Shown here: positions 25,517 to 34,523 of the stretch, piece after piece
How positions within the stretch are numbered: position 1 is the stretch's first letter
Layout of the letters: each line of letters opens with the position of its first letter
Translations under genes and position numbers: made by a program
Origin: Thalassobius sp965218685
Lineage (GTDB): Bacteria > Pseudomonadota > Alphaproteobacteria > Rhodobacterales > Rhodobacteraceae
Assembly (NCBI RefSeq): GCF_965218685.1
Contig: NZ_OZ244657.1
Coordinates: forward strand, 1,240,001-1,304,000
DNA: 64,000 bases
Direction of reading: 5' to 3'
Notes under the pieces: generated by a model
Seen by the model: the letters and a program-made list of their open reading frames with translations, nothing else
What the model was told of the DNA's origin: nothing
The model's database searches: none

Positions 25517-25963
25517 ATGAGTGTGCGCAAAGCCAAAGCCGGGGATGTGGACGAGATCATCGCTTGCATCCAGGCCGCTTATGAAGGGTATCGCCAGGCC
25601 GGGATCGCCCTGCCGCCGGTCGCGGATGGCGTGGCCGAGGACGTGCGCGACAATCAGGTCTGGGTCTGGGAACAGGCGGGCGATATTGCGGGTGTGTTGA
25701 TCGCCGTGGCCGGGGCCGAAAACTGGCACCTGGCCAATCTGGCGGTTGATCCTGCTTACGCGGGCCGCGGTCTGGCCAAGGCTCTTTTGGCGCGGATGGA
25801 GGACGCCGCGCACGCCTTTGGCGTCACCAACCTGGCCTTGACCACACATATCGCGATGCCCGACAACGTGACCATCTATACGCGGCTGGGCTGGATTGAA
25901 ACTGGGCGCGAGGGCAACAAGGTTTTCATGGCGCGCCGCTTGGGCGACGCAACAAAGGAGTAG
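25517..25963 (+). CDS. GNAT family N-acetyltransferase
   Basis: A 148-residue acetyl-CoA-dependent acetyltransferase fold: LANLAVDPAYAGRGLAKALL holds the acetyl-CoA pyrophosphate loop (R/Q-x-x-G-x-G/A form AGRGLAK), and a C-terminal YTRLGW segment is typical. Substrate unknown. ATG 25517 is chosen (MSVRKAKAGD); the in-frame ATG at 25505 is also possible. The next gene starts 4 bp downstream, so the two are probably translationally linked. Confidence 0.85.
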   Translation: MSVRKAKAGDVDEIIACIQAAYEGYRQAGIALPPVADGVAEDVRDNQVWVWEQAGDIAGVLIAVAGAENWHLANLAVDPAYAGRGLAKALLARMEDAAHAFGVTNLALTTHIAMPDNVTIYTRLGWIETGREGNKVFMARRLGDATKE

Positions 25964-25967
25964 GGGC

Positions 25968-26417
25968 ATGACGCTGAACGTCTATCTTTCCGGGGAAATT
26001 CACACCGATTGGCGCGAGCAGATCATCGAAGGCTCGGACGGGTTGAACGTGGTTTTCGCGTCGCCTGTCACCGATCACGCCGCCAGCGATGATTGCGGCG
26101 TGGCCATCATGGGAGCAGAGCCGAACAAATTTTGGCACGACCACAAAGGCGCCAAGCTGAACGCAATCCGCACCCGCCGCCTGATCGAACAGGCGGATGT
26201 GGTCGTGGTGCGCTTTGGTGACAAGTACAAACAGTGGAACGCGGCATTTGATGCGGGCTATGCCGCCGCCTTGGGTAAGTCCCTGATCGTGCTTCACGGA
26301 CCCGATCATCAGCATGCGCTGAAAGAGGTGGACGCCGCAGCTTTGGCCGTCACCGAAGAGCCGCGCCAGGTGGTTGAAATCCTGCGATATGTGCTGACGG
26401 GCGCCTTGCCGGGCTAA
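25968..26417 (+). CDS. ytoQ: YtoQ family protein (nucleoside 2-deoxyribosyltransferase-like fold)
   Basis: A 149-residue protein matching the YtoQ family: VYLSGEIHTDWREQII at the N terminus, SPVTDHAASDDCG, and FGDKYKQWNAAFDAGYAAAL. The Glu within an NAAFDAGYA-like stretch recalls nucleoside 2-deoxyribosyltransferases, but the family's activity is unknown. ATG 25968 follows AAAGGAG, 4 bp after the GNAT gene. It has no signal peptide or membrane segment. Confidence 0.85.
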   Translation: MTLNVYLSGEIHTDWREQIIEGSDGLNVVFASPVTDHAASDDCGVAIMGAEPNKFWHDHKGAKLNAIRTRRLIEQADVVVVRFGDKYKQWNAAFDAGYAAALGKSLIVLHGPDHQHALKEVDAAALAVTEEPRQVVEILRYVLTGALPG

Positions 26418-26482
26418 GTTTGCGTGGCGTCATGCTAGGCGTCCTGCCGCGCGGCCCATTAGCTTAGCGGCGGGAGGCGCGC

Positions 26483-28084
26483 ATGGAATATGACTATGTG
26501 ATCGTTGGCGGAGGCTCGGCTGGGTCGGTGCTGGCCGCGCGACTAAGTGAAAACCCCAAGGTCTCGGTCTGCTTGCTCGAGGCCGGTGGCGCAGGGCGCG
26601 ATTTCGTTATCCGCGCTCCGGCGATGGTGGCCACGATGGTTTCCGGGCGGCCAAAGATCAACAATTGGGCCTTGCAGACGGAACCGCAGCCGGGCCTGAA
26701 CGGGCGCCGGGGGTATCAGCCGCGCGGCAAAGCGCTGGGAGGCTCCAGCGCGATCAACGCCATGCTTTATGTGCGCGGCCACCCCAAGGATTACGACGAG
26801 TGGGCCGAGCTGGGGTGCGAGGGCTGGGATTGGGACAGCGTGCTGCCCTATTTCAAGCGATCCGAGCGGAACGCGCGTGGGGCCGACGAACTGCACAGCG
26901 ATCAGGGCCCGCTAAGTGTCACCGACCAAAGCGAACCGCGCCCCATTGCCCGCGCCTTCATTGATGCGGCCGAGCAGGTGCAGATCCGCCGCAACGATGA
27001 TTTCAACGGCCCCCGACAAGAAGGAGCGGGCCTGTTTCAGGTCACCCAGTTCCACGACGGGCCGCAAAAGGGCGAACGATCCTCGGCTGCGGCGGCCTAT
27101 CTGTTTGGGGCGATGAAGCGACATAACCTGACCGTCCTGACCCGCGCTCGGGTCAATCGAGTGCTGTTGGACGGAACACGCGCAACAGGGGTCGAGGTTC
27201 AGCACAATCGGCACACGCGATACCTGAAGGCACGGCAAGAGGTCATCCTGTCCGCCGGGGCCCTGATGTCGCCGCAGCTGTTGATGCTGTCCGGGATCGG
27301 CCCCGAGGACGAGTTGCGCCAACACGGCATCCAGCCTGCGCATGTGCTGCCGGGCGTGGGGCAGAACCTGCAGGATCACCTGGACTATGTGATCTCGTAT
27401 ACCTCGCCGCGCAAGGACGTTATCGGGCTGACGCCTGGTGGGCTGACGCGTTTGGTCCGTGCGGGTCTGCGCTGGCGCAAAACCGGGACGGGCCTGTTCG
27501 CCACGCCCTTTGCCGAGGGAGGGGCCTTTTTCCGTTCAGATCCACGGATTGAGCGCCCGGATCTGCAGTTGCATTTCGTCGTGGGAATCGTGGATGACCA
27601 CATGCGGAAAATCCATCTGAATCATGGATTCTCGTGTCATGTCTGCGTGCTGCGGCCGTTCTCGCGTGGGCAAGTGGGGCTGAGATCGGCCAACCCGCGC
27701 GACGCGCCGCGGATCGACCCGGCGTTCCTGTCAGATCCGCGTGACCTTGAGCTGTTGATGACCGGCGCCCGGCAGATGGAAACGCTTCTGACCGCTGCCC
27801 CGCTGGCCCCTTGGCGGGGCAAGCGGCTGTATCCGCAAGATGGCAGTGACGCGGCGCTGGAGGCGGACATCCGCGCCCGCGCCGACACGATTTATCATCC
27901 GGTTGGCACCTGCCGCATGGGCACGGACGAGATGGCCGTAACCGACACCCAAGGCCGGGTGCGCGGGATGCAGGGGCTGCGGGTGGTCGACGCCTCGTTG
28001 ATGCCGCGCCTGATCGGGGGCAACACAAACGCGCCGACCATCATGATGGCCGAAAAGATCGTGGATGATATCCGCGCTGGGTGA
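26483..28084 (+). CDS. GMC family FAD-dependent oxidoreductase (choline/alcohol dehydrogenase-like)
   Basis: A 533-residue GMC oxidoreductase. The N-terminal DYVIVGGGSAGSVLAARL binds FAD, GGSSAINAMLYVRG and LSAGALMSPQLLMLSGIG are the two GMC signatures, and the C-terminal YHPVGTCRMG and GGNTNAPTIMMAEK contain the active-site His and Asn. Relatives oxidise choline, long-chain or polyethylene-glycol alcohols. No betaine genes adjoin, so a general alcohol dehydrogenase is as likely. It ends exactly at the convergent GST gene. Confidence 0.92.
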   Translation: MEYDYVIVGGGSAGSVLAARLSENPKVSVCLLEAGGAGRDFVIRAPAMVATMVSGRPKINNWALQTEPQPGLNGRRGYQPRGKALGGSSAINAMLYVRGHPKDYDEWAELGCEGWDWDSVLPYFKRSERNARGADELHSDQGPLSVTDQSEPRPIARAFIDAAEQVQIRRNDDFNGPRQEGAGLFQVTQFHDGPQKGERSSAAAAYLFGAMKRHNLTVLTRARVNRVLLDGTRATGVEVQHNRHTRYLKARQEVILSAGALMSPQLLMLSGIGPEDELRQHGIQPAHVLPGVGQNLQDHLDYVISYTSPRKDVIGLTPGGLTRLVRAGLRWRKTGTGLFATPFAEGGAFFRSDPRIERPDLQLHFVVGIVDDHMRKIHLNHGFSCHVCVLRPFSRGQVGLRSANPRDAPRIDPAFLSDPRDLELLMTGARQMETLLTAAPLAPWRGKRLYPQDGSDAALEADIRARADTIYHPVGTCRMGTDEMAVTDTQGRVRGMQGLRVVDASLMPRLIGGNTNAPTIMMAEKIVDDIRAG

Positions 28085-28786
28085 TCAGCCCTCGCGCGGG
28101 GGGATGTTCATCCCACTCTGCACAGCTGGGCGTGCCAGGAAACGGGCCAGATAGGCCCGCGTGCGGGGCAAGTCATTCCAGCCCACGGTCTCTGCTGCGC
28201 CGTAATATTCGATCATCCGCAGCCAGCCGCCCAGGGCGATATCAGCGATCGAGTAGTCCCCGCACAACCAGTCCTGACCGTCCAGTTTTTGTTCGATCAC
28301 GGACAATAGGCGCTTGGCCTCGTTGATATAACGCTCGCGCGGGCGGGGATCTTCGATGTCCTTGCCGCCGAAAGCGTAGAAAAATCCAAGTTGCCCAAAC
28401 ATAGGTCCGACGCCGCCCATCTGGAACATGACCCACTGCAGAACCTCATAGCGTTTGGCCGAGTCAGAAGGCAGAAGTTTCCCAGTCTTTTCAGCTAGGT
28501 AAATCAGGATCGCACCGGATTCCCACAGGCCCATCGGTTCGCCGCCGGGACCGTCGGGATCGATGATGGCGGGGATCTTGTTGTTGGGATTCAGCGAAAG
28601 AAACTCGGGGGATTTCACGTCTGCATCGGCCAGCGTGACCCGGTGTGCCTCGTATGGCAGGCCGATCTCCTCCAGCATGATCGAGATTTTCACCCCGTTC
28701 GGAGTGGGGAACGAATACAGTTGCAAGACCTCGGGCGTCTCCGAGGGCCAGCGCTTGTTAATGGGGAAATTGTCAGGGAAAGTCAT
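28085..28786 (-). CDS. Glutathione S-transferase family protein (YfcG/YghU-like)
   Basis: A 233-residue GST: an N-terminal thioredoxin fold (about 20-100) with LYSFPTPNGVKISIMLEE and the glutathione-binding KIPAIIDPDGPGG and LWESGAILIYLAE, then an all-helical domain. The TPNG start resembles Ure2p/YfcG-type proteins that reduce disulfides rather than conjugate xenobiotics. GGAG precedes ATG 28786. It is convergent with the GMC gene, which ends on the adjacent base. Confidence 0.9.
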   Translation of the reverse strand: MTFPDNFPINKRWPSETPEVLQLYSFPTPNGVKISIMLEEIGLPYEAHRVTLADADVKSPEFLSLNPNNKIPAIIDPDGPGGEPMGLWESGAILIYLAEKTGKLLPSDSAKRYEVLQWVMFQMGGVGPMFGQLGFFYAFGGKDIEDPRPRERYINEAKRLLSVIEQKLDGQDWLCGDYSIADIALGGWLRMIEYYGAAETVGWNDLPRTRAYLARFLARPAVQSGMNIPPREG

Positions 28787-28931
28787 GCCATGCTCCGGGT
28801 TTGCGGCTTTGGAGGGGAATTTATGGATTTTTTCCCGATGCAACAGGGGGGTAAGGTGTGGAATATCGCACCAATCGCTGCTCAGATGTGCGCAAACAGG
28901 ACGGCAGCGTCAAAAGAGGGAAGGGAAACCA

Positions 28932-29363
28932 ATGCTTCAAGAGTTCAAAAAGTTCATCGCCAAAGGCAATGTCATGGACATGGCCGTAGGGATCATCGTC
29001 GGCGCGGCCTTTACCGCGATCGTCAAATCCATGGTCGCTGACCTGATCAACCCGATCATCGGCCTGTTCACCGGTGGCGTCGATTTCACCAACAACTACG
29101 CTGTTCTGGGCGGGGATGTCCCCGAAGGCGCCAGCCTTGAGGCCGCGCGCGAGGCTGGGGCCTCGATCTTTGCCTATGGCAGCTTCATCATGGCCGTGAT
29201 CAATTTCGTGATCATCGCCTTCGTCGTGTTCATGCTGGTCAGAGGTGTGAACAAAGCCAAGGAAGCCGCCGAAAAAGAAGAAGAGGCAGCCCCCGAGGCC
29301 CCGAAGGGCCCCAGCGAACTGGACGTTCTGCTGGAGATCCGCGACGCCCTGAACAAGGGCTAA
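28932..29363 (+). CDS. mscL: Large-conductance mechanosensitive channel
   Basis: A 143-residue inner-membrane channel that opens under membrane tension during osmotic downshock. It starts MLQEFKKFIAKGNVMDMAVG; TM1 is about 15-45, a periplasmic loop follows, TM2 is about 77-100, and there is an acidic C-terminal helix (EEEAAPEAPKGPSELDVLLEIRDAL) as in MscL. ATG 28932 is the family start; the frame stays open well upstream. It converges on ald with a 4-bp gap. Confidence 0.96.
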   Translation: MLQEFKKFIAKGNVMDMAVGIIVGAAFTAIVKSMVADLINPIIGLFTGGVDFTNNYAVLGGDVPEGASLEAAREAGASIFAYGSFIMAVINFVIIAFVVFMLVRGVNKAKEAAEKEEEAAPEAPKGPSELDVLLEIRDALNKG

Positions 29364-29367
29364 GCGT

Positions 29368-30483
29368 CTATTTCACCATCAGCTGGGGCGAGACCACGTC
29401 CAGCCCCAGCGCTTTGCCGACCGCGTAATAGGTCAACTGACCGGCGTGTACGTTCAGACCGTTCAACAGATGCGGATCCTCGGCGCAGGCGCGCTTCCAA
29501 CCTTTGTTGGCCAGCGCCAGCAAGAAGGGCATCGTGGCGTTCCCCAGCGCGATCGTTGCGGTGCGGGCGGCGGCTCCGGGCATGTTGGCCACGCAATAGT
29601 GCATGATGCCGTCTACTTCGAATATCGGGTCCTGGTGGGTGGTCGGGCGTGAGGTCTCGAAACAGCCACCCTGATCAATGGCCACGTCCACGATTGCCGC
29701 TCCGGGCTTCATCGTGGACAGCTGAGCGCGACTGACCAGTTTGGGGGCGGCCGCGCCGGGGATCAGCACGGCGCCGATGACAAGGTCCGCTTGGGTAATC
29801 AGCTCGGCCGTATTTCCCTTCGAGGCATAGGCAGTTCCGAAATCACGCCGAAATGCATCGTCCAGATAGCGCATTCGGGCCAGTGACATGTCCAACACAG
29901 TCACGTCCGCGCCCATGCCAGCCGCCACGCGCGCCGCGTGGGTGCCGACTACGCCGCCGCCGATCACTACCACCTTGGCCGGGCCGACACCGGGCACGCC
30001 CCCCATCAATACGCCGCGTCCGCCATTGGCCTTTTGCAAGGTCCAAGCCCCGACCTGAGGCGCCAGCTTGCCCGCGACCTCGGACATGGGGGCAAGCAGG
30101 GGCAGGGTCCCATCTGCGGCTGTCACGGTCTCGTAGGCGATCGCCGTACATCCCGAGGCCAGCAGGTCATGCGTCTGTTCAGGGTCCGGCGCCAGGTGCA
30201 GATAGGTGAACAGCAATTGCCCCTCGCGCAGCATCTTGCGCTCGTCTGCCTGGGGCTCCTTGACCTTCACGATCATGTCTGCGGTTGCGAAAACCTCGGC
30301 TGCGCTGTCCATGATGGTCGCGCCAGCCACTTTGTACGAGGAATCGTCGAACCCCGAGCCAAGGCCTGCTCCGGTTTGGATATACACCTGATGACCGTGG
30401 GCGGTGGCCTCTTTAACTGCGTTCGGCGTCATGCCGACACGAAATTCCTGAGCTTTGATTTCTGATGGGCAACCGATTTTCAT
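29368..30483 (-). CDS. ald: Alanine dehydrogenase
   Basis: A 371-residue NAD-dependent enzyme that interconverts L-alanine and pyruvate plus ammonia. It begins MKIGCPSEIKAQEFRVGMTP; Lys and His catalytic segments (VKVKEPQ, LFTYLHLAPD) and the Rossmann VVIGGGVVGTHAARVAAGMG are visible, with the C-terminal MPGAAARTAT signature. GGGAGG precedes ATG 30483. It is divergent from an Lrp-type regulator, the usual ald-aldR layout. Confidence 0.97.
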   Translation of the reverse strand: MKIGCPSEIKAQEFRVGMTPNAVKEATAHGHQVYIQTGAGLGSGFDDSSYKVAGATIMDSAAEVFATADMIVKVKEPQADERKMLREGQLLFTYLHLAPDPEQTHDLLASGCTAIAYETVTAADGTLPLLAPMSEVAGKLAPQVGAWTLQKANGGRGVLMGGVPGVGPAKVVVIGGGVVGTHAARVAAGMGADVTVLDMSLARMRYLDDAFRRDFGTAYASKGNTAELITQADLVIGAVLIPGAAAPKLVSRAQLSTMKPGAAIVDVAIDQGGCFETSRPTTHQDPIFEVDGIMHYCVANMPGAAARTATIALGNATMPFLLALANKGWKRACAEDPHLLNGLNVHAGQLTYYAVGKALGLDVVSPQLMVK

Positions 30484-30525
30484 GCGAATTCCTCCCGCGC
30501 CGAAATTTTGGGCCTATTGACAGAA

Positions 30526-30597
30526 TGTCGCAGCTTCGTGCGGAGAAACTTGAATTCTGGGTCGCCTTTTCCGGAAAGTTCGGGATAATCTGCGACA
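30526..30597. promoter_or_regulatory. Inverted repeat in the ald-aldR divergent region
   Basis: TGTCGCAG (30526-30533) and its exact reverse complement CTGCGACA (30590-30597) are 64 bp apart centre to centre, about six helical turns, within the 147-bp gap. This spacing suits an octameric Lrp protein wrapping DNA. TTGACA at 30517 could be a -35 element but has no good -10 partner. Confidence 0.5.
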
Positions 30598-30630
30598 AAG
30601 AGGATCACAATTCGAAGGAATGTGCACTGG

Positions 30631-31089
30631 ATGTCTTTGGATGACACGGATCGACGAATTCTTCGGGCGCTGCAAAAATCGGGCCGGATTTCCAATGCCG
30701 AGCTAAGCGACAGTGTGAACCTGTCGCCTTCGGCGTGCCACCGGCGTGTGCAGCGGCTGGAGCAAGACGGCTATATCAAGGGCTATGTGGCCCTGCTGAA
30801 CGCCCGCAAGATGGGTGTTCCGACCACGGTGTTTGTCGAGATAACCCTGCAAGGTCAGGCCGATGAAACGCTTGATGCCTTCGAAAAGGCCGTCGCCCGC
30901 ATCCCGGACGTGTTGGAATGCCACCTGATGGCCGGAACGGCGGACTATATCCTCAAGGTCGTTGCCGAAAACACCGAGGATTTCGCCCGCATCCACCGCC
31001 AGCACCTGACGCGGTTGCCGGGGGTGGCACAAATGCAATCCTCGTTCGCGCTGCGCACTGTGTTCAAAACCACGGCGCTTCCTGTTTGA
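30631..31089 (+). CDS. Lrp/AsnC regulator of alanine dehydrogenase (AldR-like)
   Basis: A 152-residue Lrp/AsnC protein: helix-turn-helix about 18-48 (RISNAELSDSVNLSPSACHR) and RAM ligand domain about 68-145. ATG 30631 follows GAAGGA by 11 nt; a GTG at 30622 sits too close to that site. Its divergent position opposite ald suggests that it activates ald in response to alanine or other amino acids. It is not identical to the Lrp protein encoded at 11176. Confidence 0.9.
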   Translation: MSLDDTDRRILRALQKSGRISNAELSDSVNLSPSACHRRVQRLEQDGYIKGYVALLNARKMGVPTTVFVEITLQGQADETLDAFEKAVARIPDVLECHLMAGTADYILKVVAENTEDFARIHRQHLTRLPGVAQMQSSFALRTVFKTTALPV

Positions 31090-31140
31090 ATTCACACTGG
31101 GCGCTTGCATCCAAAGATTGCGTCATGGCATCCCCCAATC

Positions 31141-31695
31141 ATGGTTAATATCGCGATCACCTATTTCTCGGGCGCGGGGCACACCCGCAAGCTGGCCGAT
31201 ACGCTAGCGCTTGCGTTGGGGCGCGAGGATTGCGCCGCCCGGTTGATCGACGTGACCAGCATGGAGCCGCTGGACTGGCAAGCGCTGGAGGCGTCCGACG
31301 CGATCTTGTTCGGCGCGCCCACTTATATGGGTGGCCCCGCGGCCGAGTTCAAAGCCTTCATGGATGCGACCAGCGACATTTGGGAGCAGCAGCTGTGGGC
31401 CGACAAGCTGGCCGCAGGTTTCACCGTGGCGACCTTTCCGGCGGGTGATAAACTAAGCACTCTGATGCAGATGAACATTTTCGCCATGCAGCACGGGATG
31501 ATCTGGATCGGGCAGGATCAGATCGGTGCGCCCGTGGATCAGACCAAGCCGGGGATCAACCAGACGGGCGCTTGGCTGGGTCTCAGCGCGACCACGGTGC
31601 GGGACAAAACGCAGCTGGTTGCGAGCGAAGATCTGGACACAGCTCACCGTTTTGGCAAACGCATTGCCCGGGCGGTGCGACGTTGGTCGGTCTAG
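31141..31695 (+). CDS. Flavodoxin-like NAD(P)H:quinone oxidoreductase family protein
   Basis: A 184-residue WrbA/flavodoxin-fold protein. The N-terminal IAITYFSGAGHTRKLAD is the FMN phosphate loop, FGAPTYMGGPAAEFKAFMD and TFPAGDKLSTLMQM complete the flavin pocket, and LGLSATT follows. Such proteins transfer two electrons to quinones or act as FMN electron carriers. ATG 31141 gives the conserved start MVNIAITYFSG. It lies 51 bp after the AldR-like gene in the same direction; a functional link is not evident. Confidence 0.85.
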   Translation: MVNIAITYFSGAGHTRKLADTLALALGREDCAARLIDVTSMEPLDWQALEASDAILFGAPTYMGGPAAEFKAFMDATSDIWEQQLWADKLAAGFTVATFPAGDKLSTLMQMNIFAMQHGMIWIGQDQIGAPVDQTKPGINQTGAWLGLSATTVRDKTQLVASEDLDTAHRFGKRIARAVRRWSV

Positions 31696-31765
31696 ACGGT
31701 AAGCGGAAAGGCTGCCTAGTCTCGCGGCAGACGCGACCCCGAGTATGAGGAGAACAGAGGGCCAC

Positions 31766-32725
31766 ATGTCGTTGTACCACGCAGATCGAGTTCTGGAAGG
31801 CGCGCATTCCTCGCGTGCGGCGGCGACTTCGCGCGTGGCGGCGTCGTGGCGGCGCTCGGCCGTGACATATGGCCTGGACCCGCGGACCAAGCGCGCGCCC
31901 GAACGCACCACTCAATCCGACCTGAACCGGCGCCGTGATGCCTTGGGCGATTTCCTCGAGCTGGCGAACCCTCGTTTGGACCAGTTGTTTCACCTGGTCG
32001 GCATGGCGGGGTGCTGCGTTCTGTTGACCGATGCCGAGGGCGTCGTTCTGGAAGAGCGCCGCGACGCCGCGGATGCGGGGATTTTTGATGGCTGGGGCCT
32101 GTGCAATGGCTCCATCTGGAGCGAACAGGTCGAGGGGACCAACGGTATCGGTACCTGTCTGGCCGAGAAACGTCAGTTGGTGATCCACCGTGATGAACAT
32201 TTTCACAGCCGAAATATCGGTATGAGCTGCATGGACGCGCCGATCTATGGTGCCAATGGCGAGGTGATTGCCGCTGTCGATGTTTCCTCGTGCCGCGCCG
32301 ACCAAACCGAGGGATACACGCGGCTGATCTCGAACGCGGTTGCGCAGACCGCCCGCCAGATCGAGACCGAGCATTTCCGCGCCGCCTATGCCGGGGCACG
32401 TTTCATCGATGTGGGTGCTGGCCGAACGAACGAGGCGTTGCTGCTGGCCGTGGACCCCGATGACCTGGTGATCGGCGCCACGCGCGCTGCGCGCCGTCAA
32501 CTGGGGCTGGATGCGGACAGCTTCACGGCGCAGCGCCCGGCCTCGGATGTGCTGGGGCTGTCCCAAAGCGCCGAGCCGAATGAAACCGGATTGGAGCGCG
32601 CCGAACGCGCCGCCCTGCGCCGTGCGCTGGCGCGTGCGGGCGGAAACGCCAGCGCCGCCGCCCGCGAGCTGGGGATCGGGCGCGCCACGCTGTACCGCCG
32701 GATGAAGCGCCTGCGGCTGGACTAA
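31766..32725 (+). CDS. GAF-Fis transcriptional regulator (AcoR-like, without AAA+ domain)
   Basis: A 319-residue regulator: an N-terminal segment ASWRRSAVTYGLDP typical of AcoR-type activators, a GAF domain (about 70-205, with WSEQVEGTNGIGTCLAE) and a C-terminal Fis-type helix-turn-helix (about 280-317, NASAAARELGIGRATLYRR). The central sigma-54 AAA+ ATPase present in full AcoR is absent, so it cannot remodel sigma-54 polymerase itself. It precedes an aldehyde dehydrogenase gene by 147 bp containing a 7-4-7 inverted repeat, a likely target. Confidence 0.88.
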   Translation: MSLYHADRVLEGAHSSRAAATSRVAASWRRSAVTYGLDPRTKRAPERTTQSDLNRRRDALGDFLELANPRLDQLFHLVGMAGCCVLLTDAEGVVLEERRDAADAGIFDGWGLCNGSIWSEQVEGTNGIGTCLAEKRQLVIHRDEHFHSRNIGMSCMDAPIYGANGEVIAAVDVSSCRADQTEGYTRLISNAVAQTARQIETEHFRAAYAGARFIDVGAGRTNEALLLAVDPDDLVIGATRAARRQLGLDADSFTAQRPASDVLGLSQSAEPNETGLERAERAALRRALARAGGNASAAARELGIGRATLYRRMKRLRLD

Positions 32726-32750
32726 GCCCCGCGCAAGAACTGTATCATGG

Positions 32751-32768
32751 TGTCTCACTCCTGAGACA
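32751..32768. promoter_or_regulatory. Inverted repeat upstream of the aldehyde dehydrogenase gene
   Basis: TGTCTCA-CTCC-TGAGACA is a perfect 7-bp inverted repeat with a 4-bp centre, 26 bp after the GAF-Fis regulator stop and 105 bp before the aldehyde dehydrogenase start. It is a good candidate binding site for that regulator. No sigma-54 -24/-12 motif was found near it. Confidence 0.55.
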
Positions 32769-32872
32769 GTTCGCCCTCACCGACCGCTTTGACGGGGCTG
32801 TTTCACACTTCGAATCACGGAAAGCTCTTCTTCATCCGCCGGATACCCGGCACCTGAGGAGGAGAATTCCAA

Positions 32873-34396
32873 ATGAATGAAATGAGCAATCCCGCAGCAT
32901 CCAAGTATGCCTCGCCCTTCAAAGAGCGTTATGACAACTTCATCGGCGGCAAGTTCGTTGCCCCCGTCGAAGGCAAGTACCTGGACAACATCACCCCGAT
33001 CACCGGCCACAAGGTTTGTGAAGTGGCGCGCTCGGGCGCAGCGGATGTAGAGCTGGCGCTGGACGCCGCACACGCAGCAAAAGATGCCTGGGGAAAAACC
33101 TCGGCCGCTGAGCGTTCGAACATCCTGCTGAAGATCGCTGACCGCATCGAAGAAAACCTGGACCTGATCGCCACCGCCGAGACCTGGGACAACGGTAAGC
33201 CGATCCGTGAAACCACTGCCGCTGACATCCCTCTGTCGGTTGACCACTTCCGTTACTTCGCTGGCGTTCTGCGTGGCCAGGAAGGTAACATGTCCGAGAT
33301 CGACCACGACACCGTGGCCTATCACTTCCACGAGCCGCTGGGCGTTGTCGGCCAGATCATCCCGTGGAACTTCTCGGTTCTGATGGCTGCCTGGAAACTG
33401 GCACCTGCACTGGCCGCCGGTAACTGCATCGTGCTGAAACCCGCCGAGCAGACCCCCGCCGCGATCATGGTCCTGATGGAGTGCATCGCCGACCTGCTGC
33501 CCGCCGGTGTTCTGAACATCGTCAACGGTTATGGCGCCGAGGTTGGTGCTCCGCTGGCGAAATCGCCGCGTATCGCGAAAATCGCCTTCACCGGTTCGAC
33601 CGAAACCGGCCGCATGATCATGCAATACGCGACCGAGAACCTGATCCCGGTGACGCTGGAACTGGGCGGCAAATCGCCGAACATCTTCTTCTCGGACGTG
33701 ATGGCTCAGGACGATGCGTTCCTGGACAAAGCGGTCGAAGGCTTCGTTCTGTTCGCCTTCAACCAGGGCGAGGTTTGCACCTGCCCGTCGCGCGCCCTGA
33801 TCCAGGAAGACATCTACGAAGAGTTCATCGAGCGCTGCATCGCCCGTGTGAAAGCTATCAAACAAGGCGACCCGCGCGAGCTGGAAACCATGGTCGGCGC
33901 TCAAGCCAGCCAGCAGCAGCATGACAAGATCATGTCTTACCTGCAGATCGGTGTCGAAGAAGGTGCCGAAGTTCTGGCCGGTGGCGACGCTGCCAAGTTC
34001 GATGGCGACATCGCTGACGGTTTCTATGTTCAGCCGACCATCCTGAAGGGCCACAACAAGATGCGCGTCTTCCAGGAAGAAATCTTTGGCCCGGTTGTCT
34101 CGGTGACCACCTTCAAAACCGAAGAAGAAGCCCTGGCGATCGCCAACGACACCATGTACGGCCTGGGCGCCGGTGTCTGGACCCGCGATGGCACCCGTGC
34201 CTATCGCTTTGGCCGTGATATCGAAGCTGGTCGTGTCTGGATCAACAACTACCACGCCTACCCGGCCCATGCGGCCTTTGGTGGTTACAAACAGTCGGGC
34301 ATCGGTCGCGAGACCCATAAGATGATGCTGGACCACTATCAGCAGACCAAGAACATGCTGGTCAGCTACAACCCCAACAAGCTGGGCTTCTTCTAA
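32873..34396 (+). CDS. NAD-dependent aldehyde dehydrogenase (AcoD/ExaC type)
   Basis: A 507-residue aldehyde dehydrogenase. VTLELGGKSPN carries the catalytic Glu, FNQGEVCTCPSRAL the nucleophilic Cys (family GQxC) and GEVGAPL/FTGSTETGR the NAD pocket. The sequence is close to the acetaldehyde/chloroacetaldehyde dehydrogenases AcoD and ExaC that oxidise short aldehydes to acids. A strong GAGGAGG precedes ATG 32873. Codon use is biased to preferred C-ending codons, implying high expression. The upstream GAF-Fis gene is the likely regulator. Confidence 0.93.
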   Translation: MNEMSNPAASKYASPFKERYDNFIGGKFVAPVEGKYLDNITPITGHKVCEVARSGAADVELALDAAHAAKDAWGKTSAAERSNILLKIADRIEENLDLIATAETWDNGKPIRETTAADIPLSVDHFRYFAGVLRGQEGNMSEIDHDTVAYHFHEPLGVVGQIIPWNFSVLMAAWKLAPALAAGNCIVLKPAEQTPAAIMVLMECIADLLPAGVLNIVNGYGAEVGAPLAKSPRIAKIAFTGSTETGRMIMQYATENLIPVTLELGGKSPNIFFSDVMAQDDAFLDKAVEGFVLFAFNQGEVCTCPSRALIQEDIYEEFIERCIARVKAIKQGDPRELETMVGAQASQQQHDKIMSYLQIGVEEGAEVLAGGDAAKFDGDIADGFYVQPTILKGHNKMRVFQEEIFGPVVSVTTFKTEEEALAIANDTMYGLGAGVWTRDGTRAYRFGRDIEAGRVWINNYHAYPAHAAFGGYKQSGIGRETHKMMLDHYQQTKNMLVSYNPNKLGFF

Positions 34397-34523
34397 GTTA
34401 CAGCTTTTGGGTAAGGGGCGAACTCCAATCCGCCCCGCTCTTCCCCGGCCTGTCCGGCGCTGTCCGCTCCTCCTCTTTCCCGCGGCAGCCTTATCAGGTC
34501 GGGGTTTTTCATCTAAATAAAGC

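Noticed and set aside
32726..32872. Sigma-54 promoter before the aldehyde dehydrogenase gene
   Set aside because: No TGGCAC-N5-TTGC-like -24/-12 element is present, and the adjacent regulator lacks the AAA+ domain required for sigma-54 activation.
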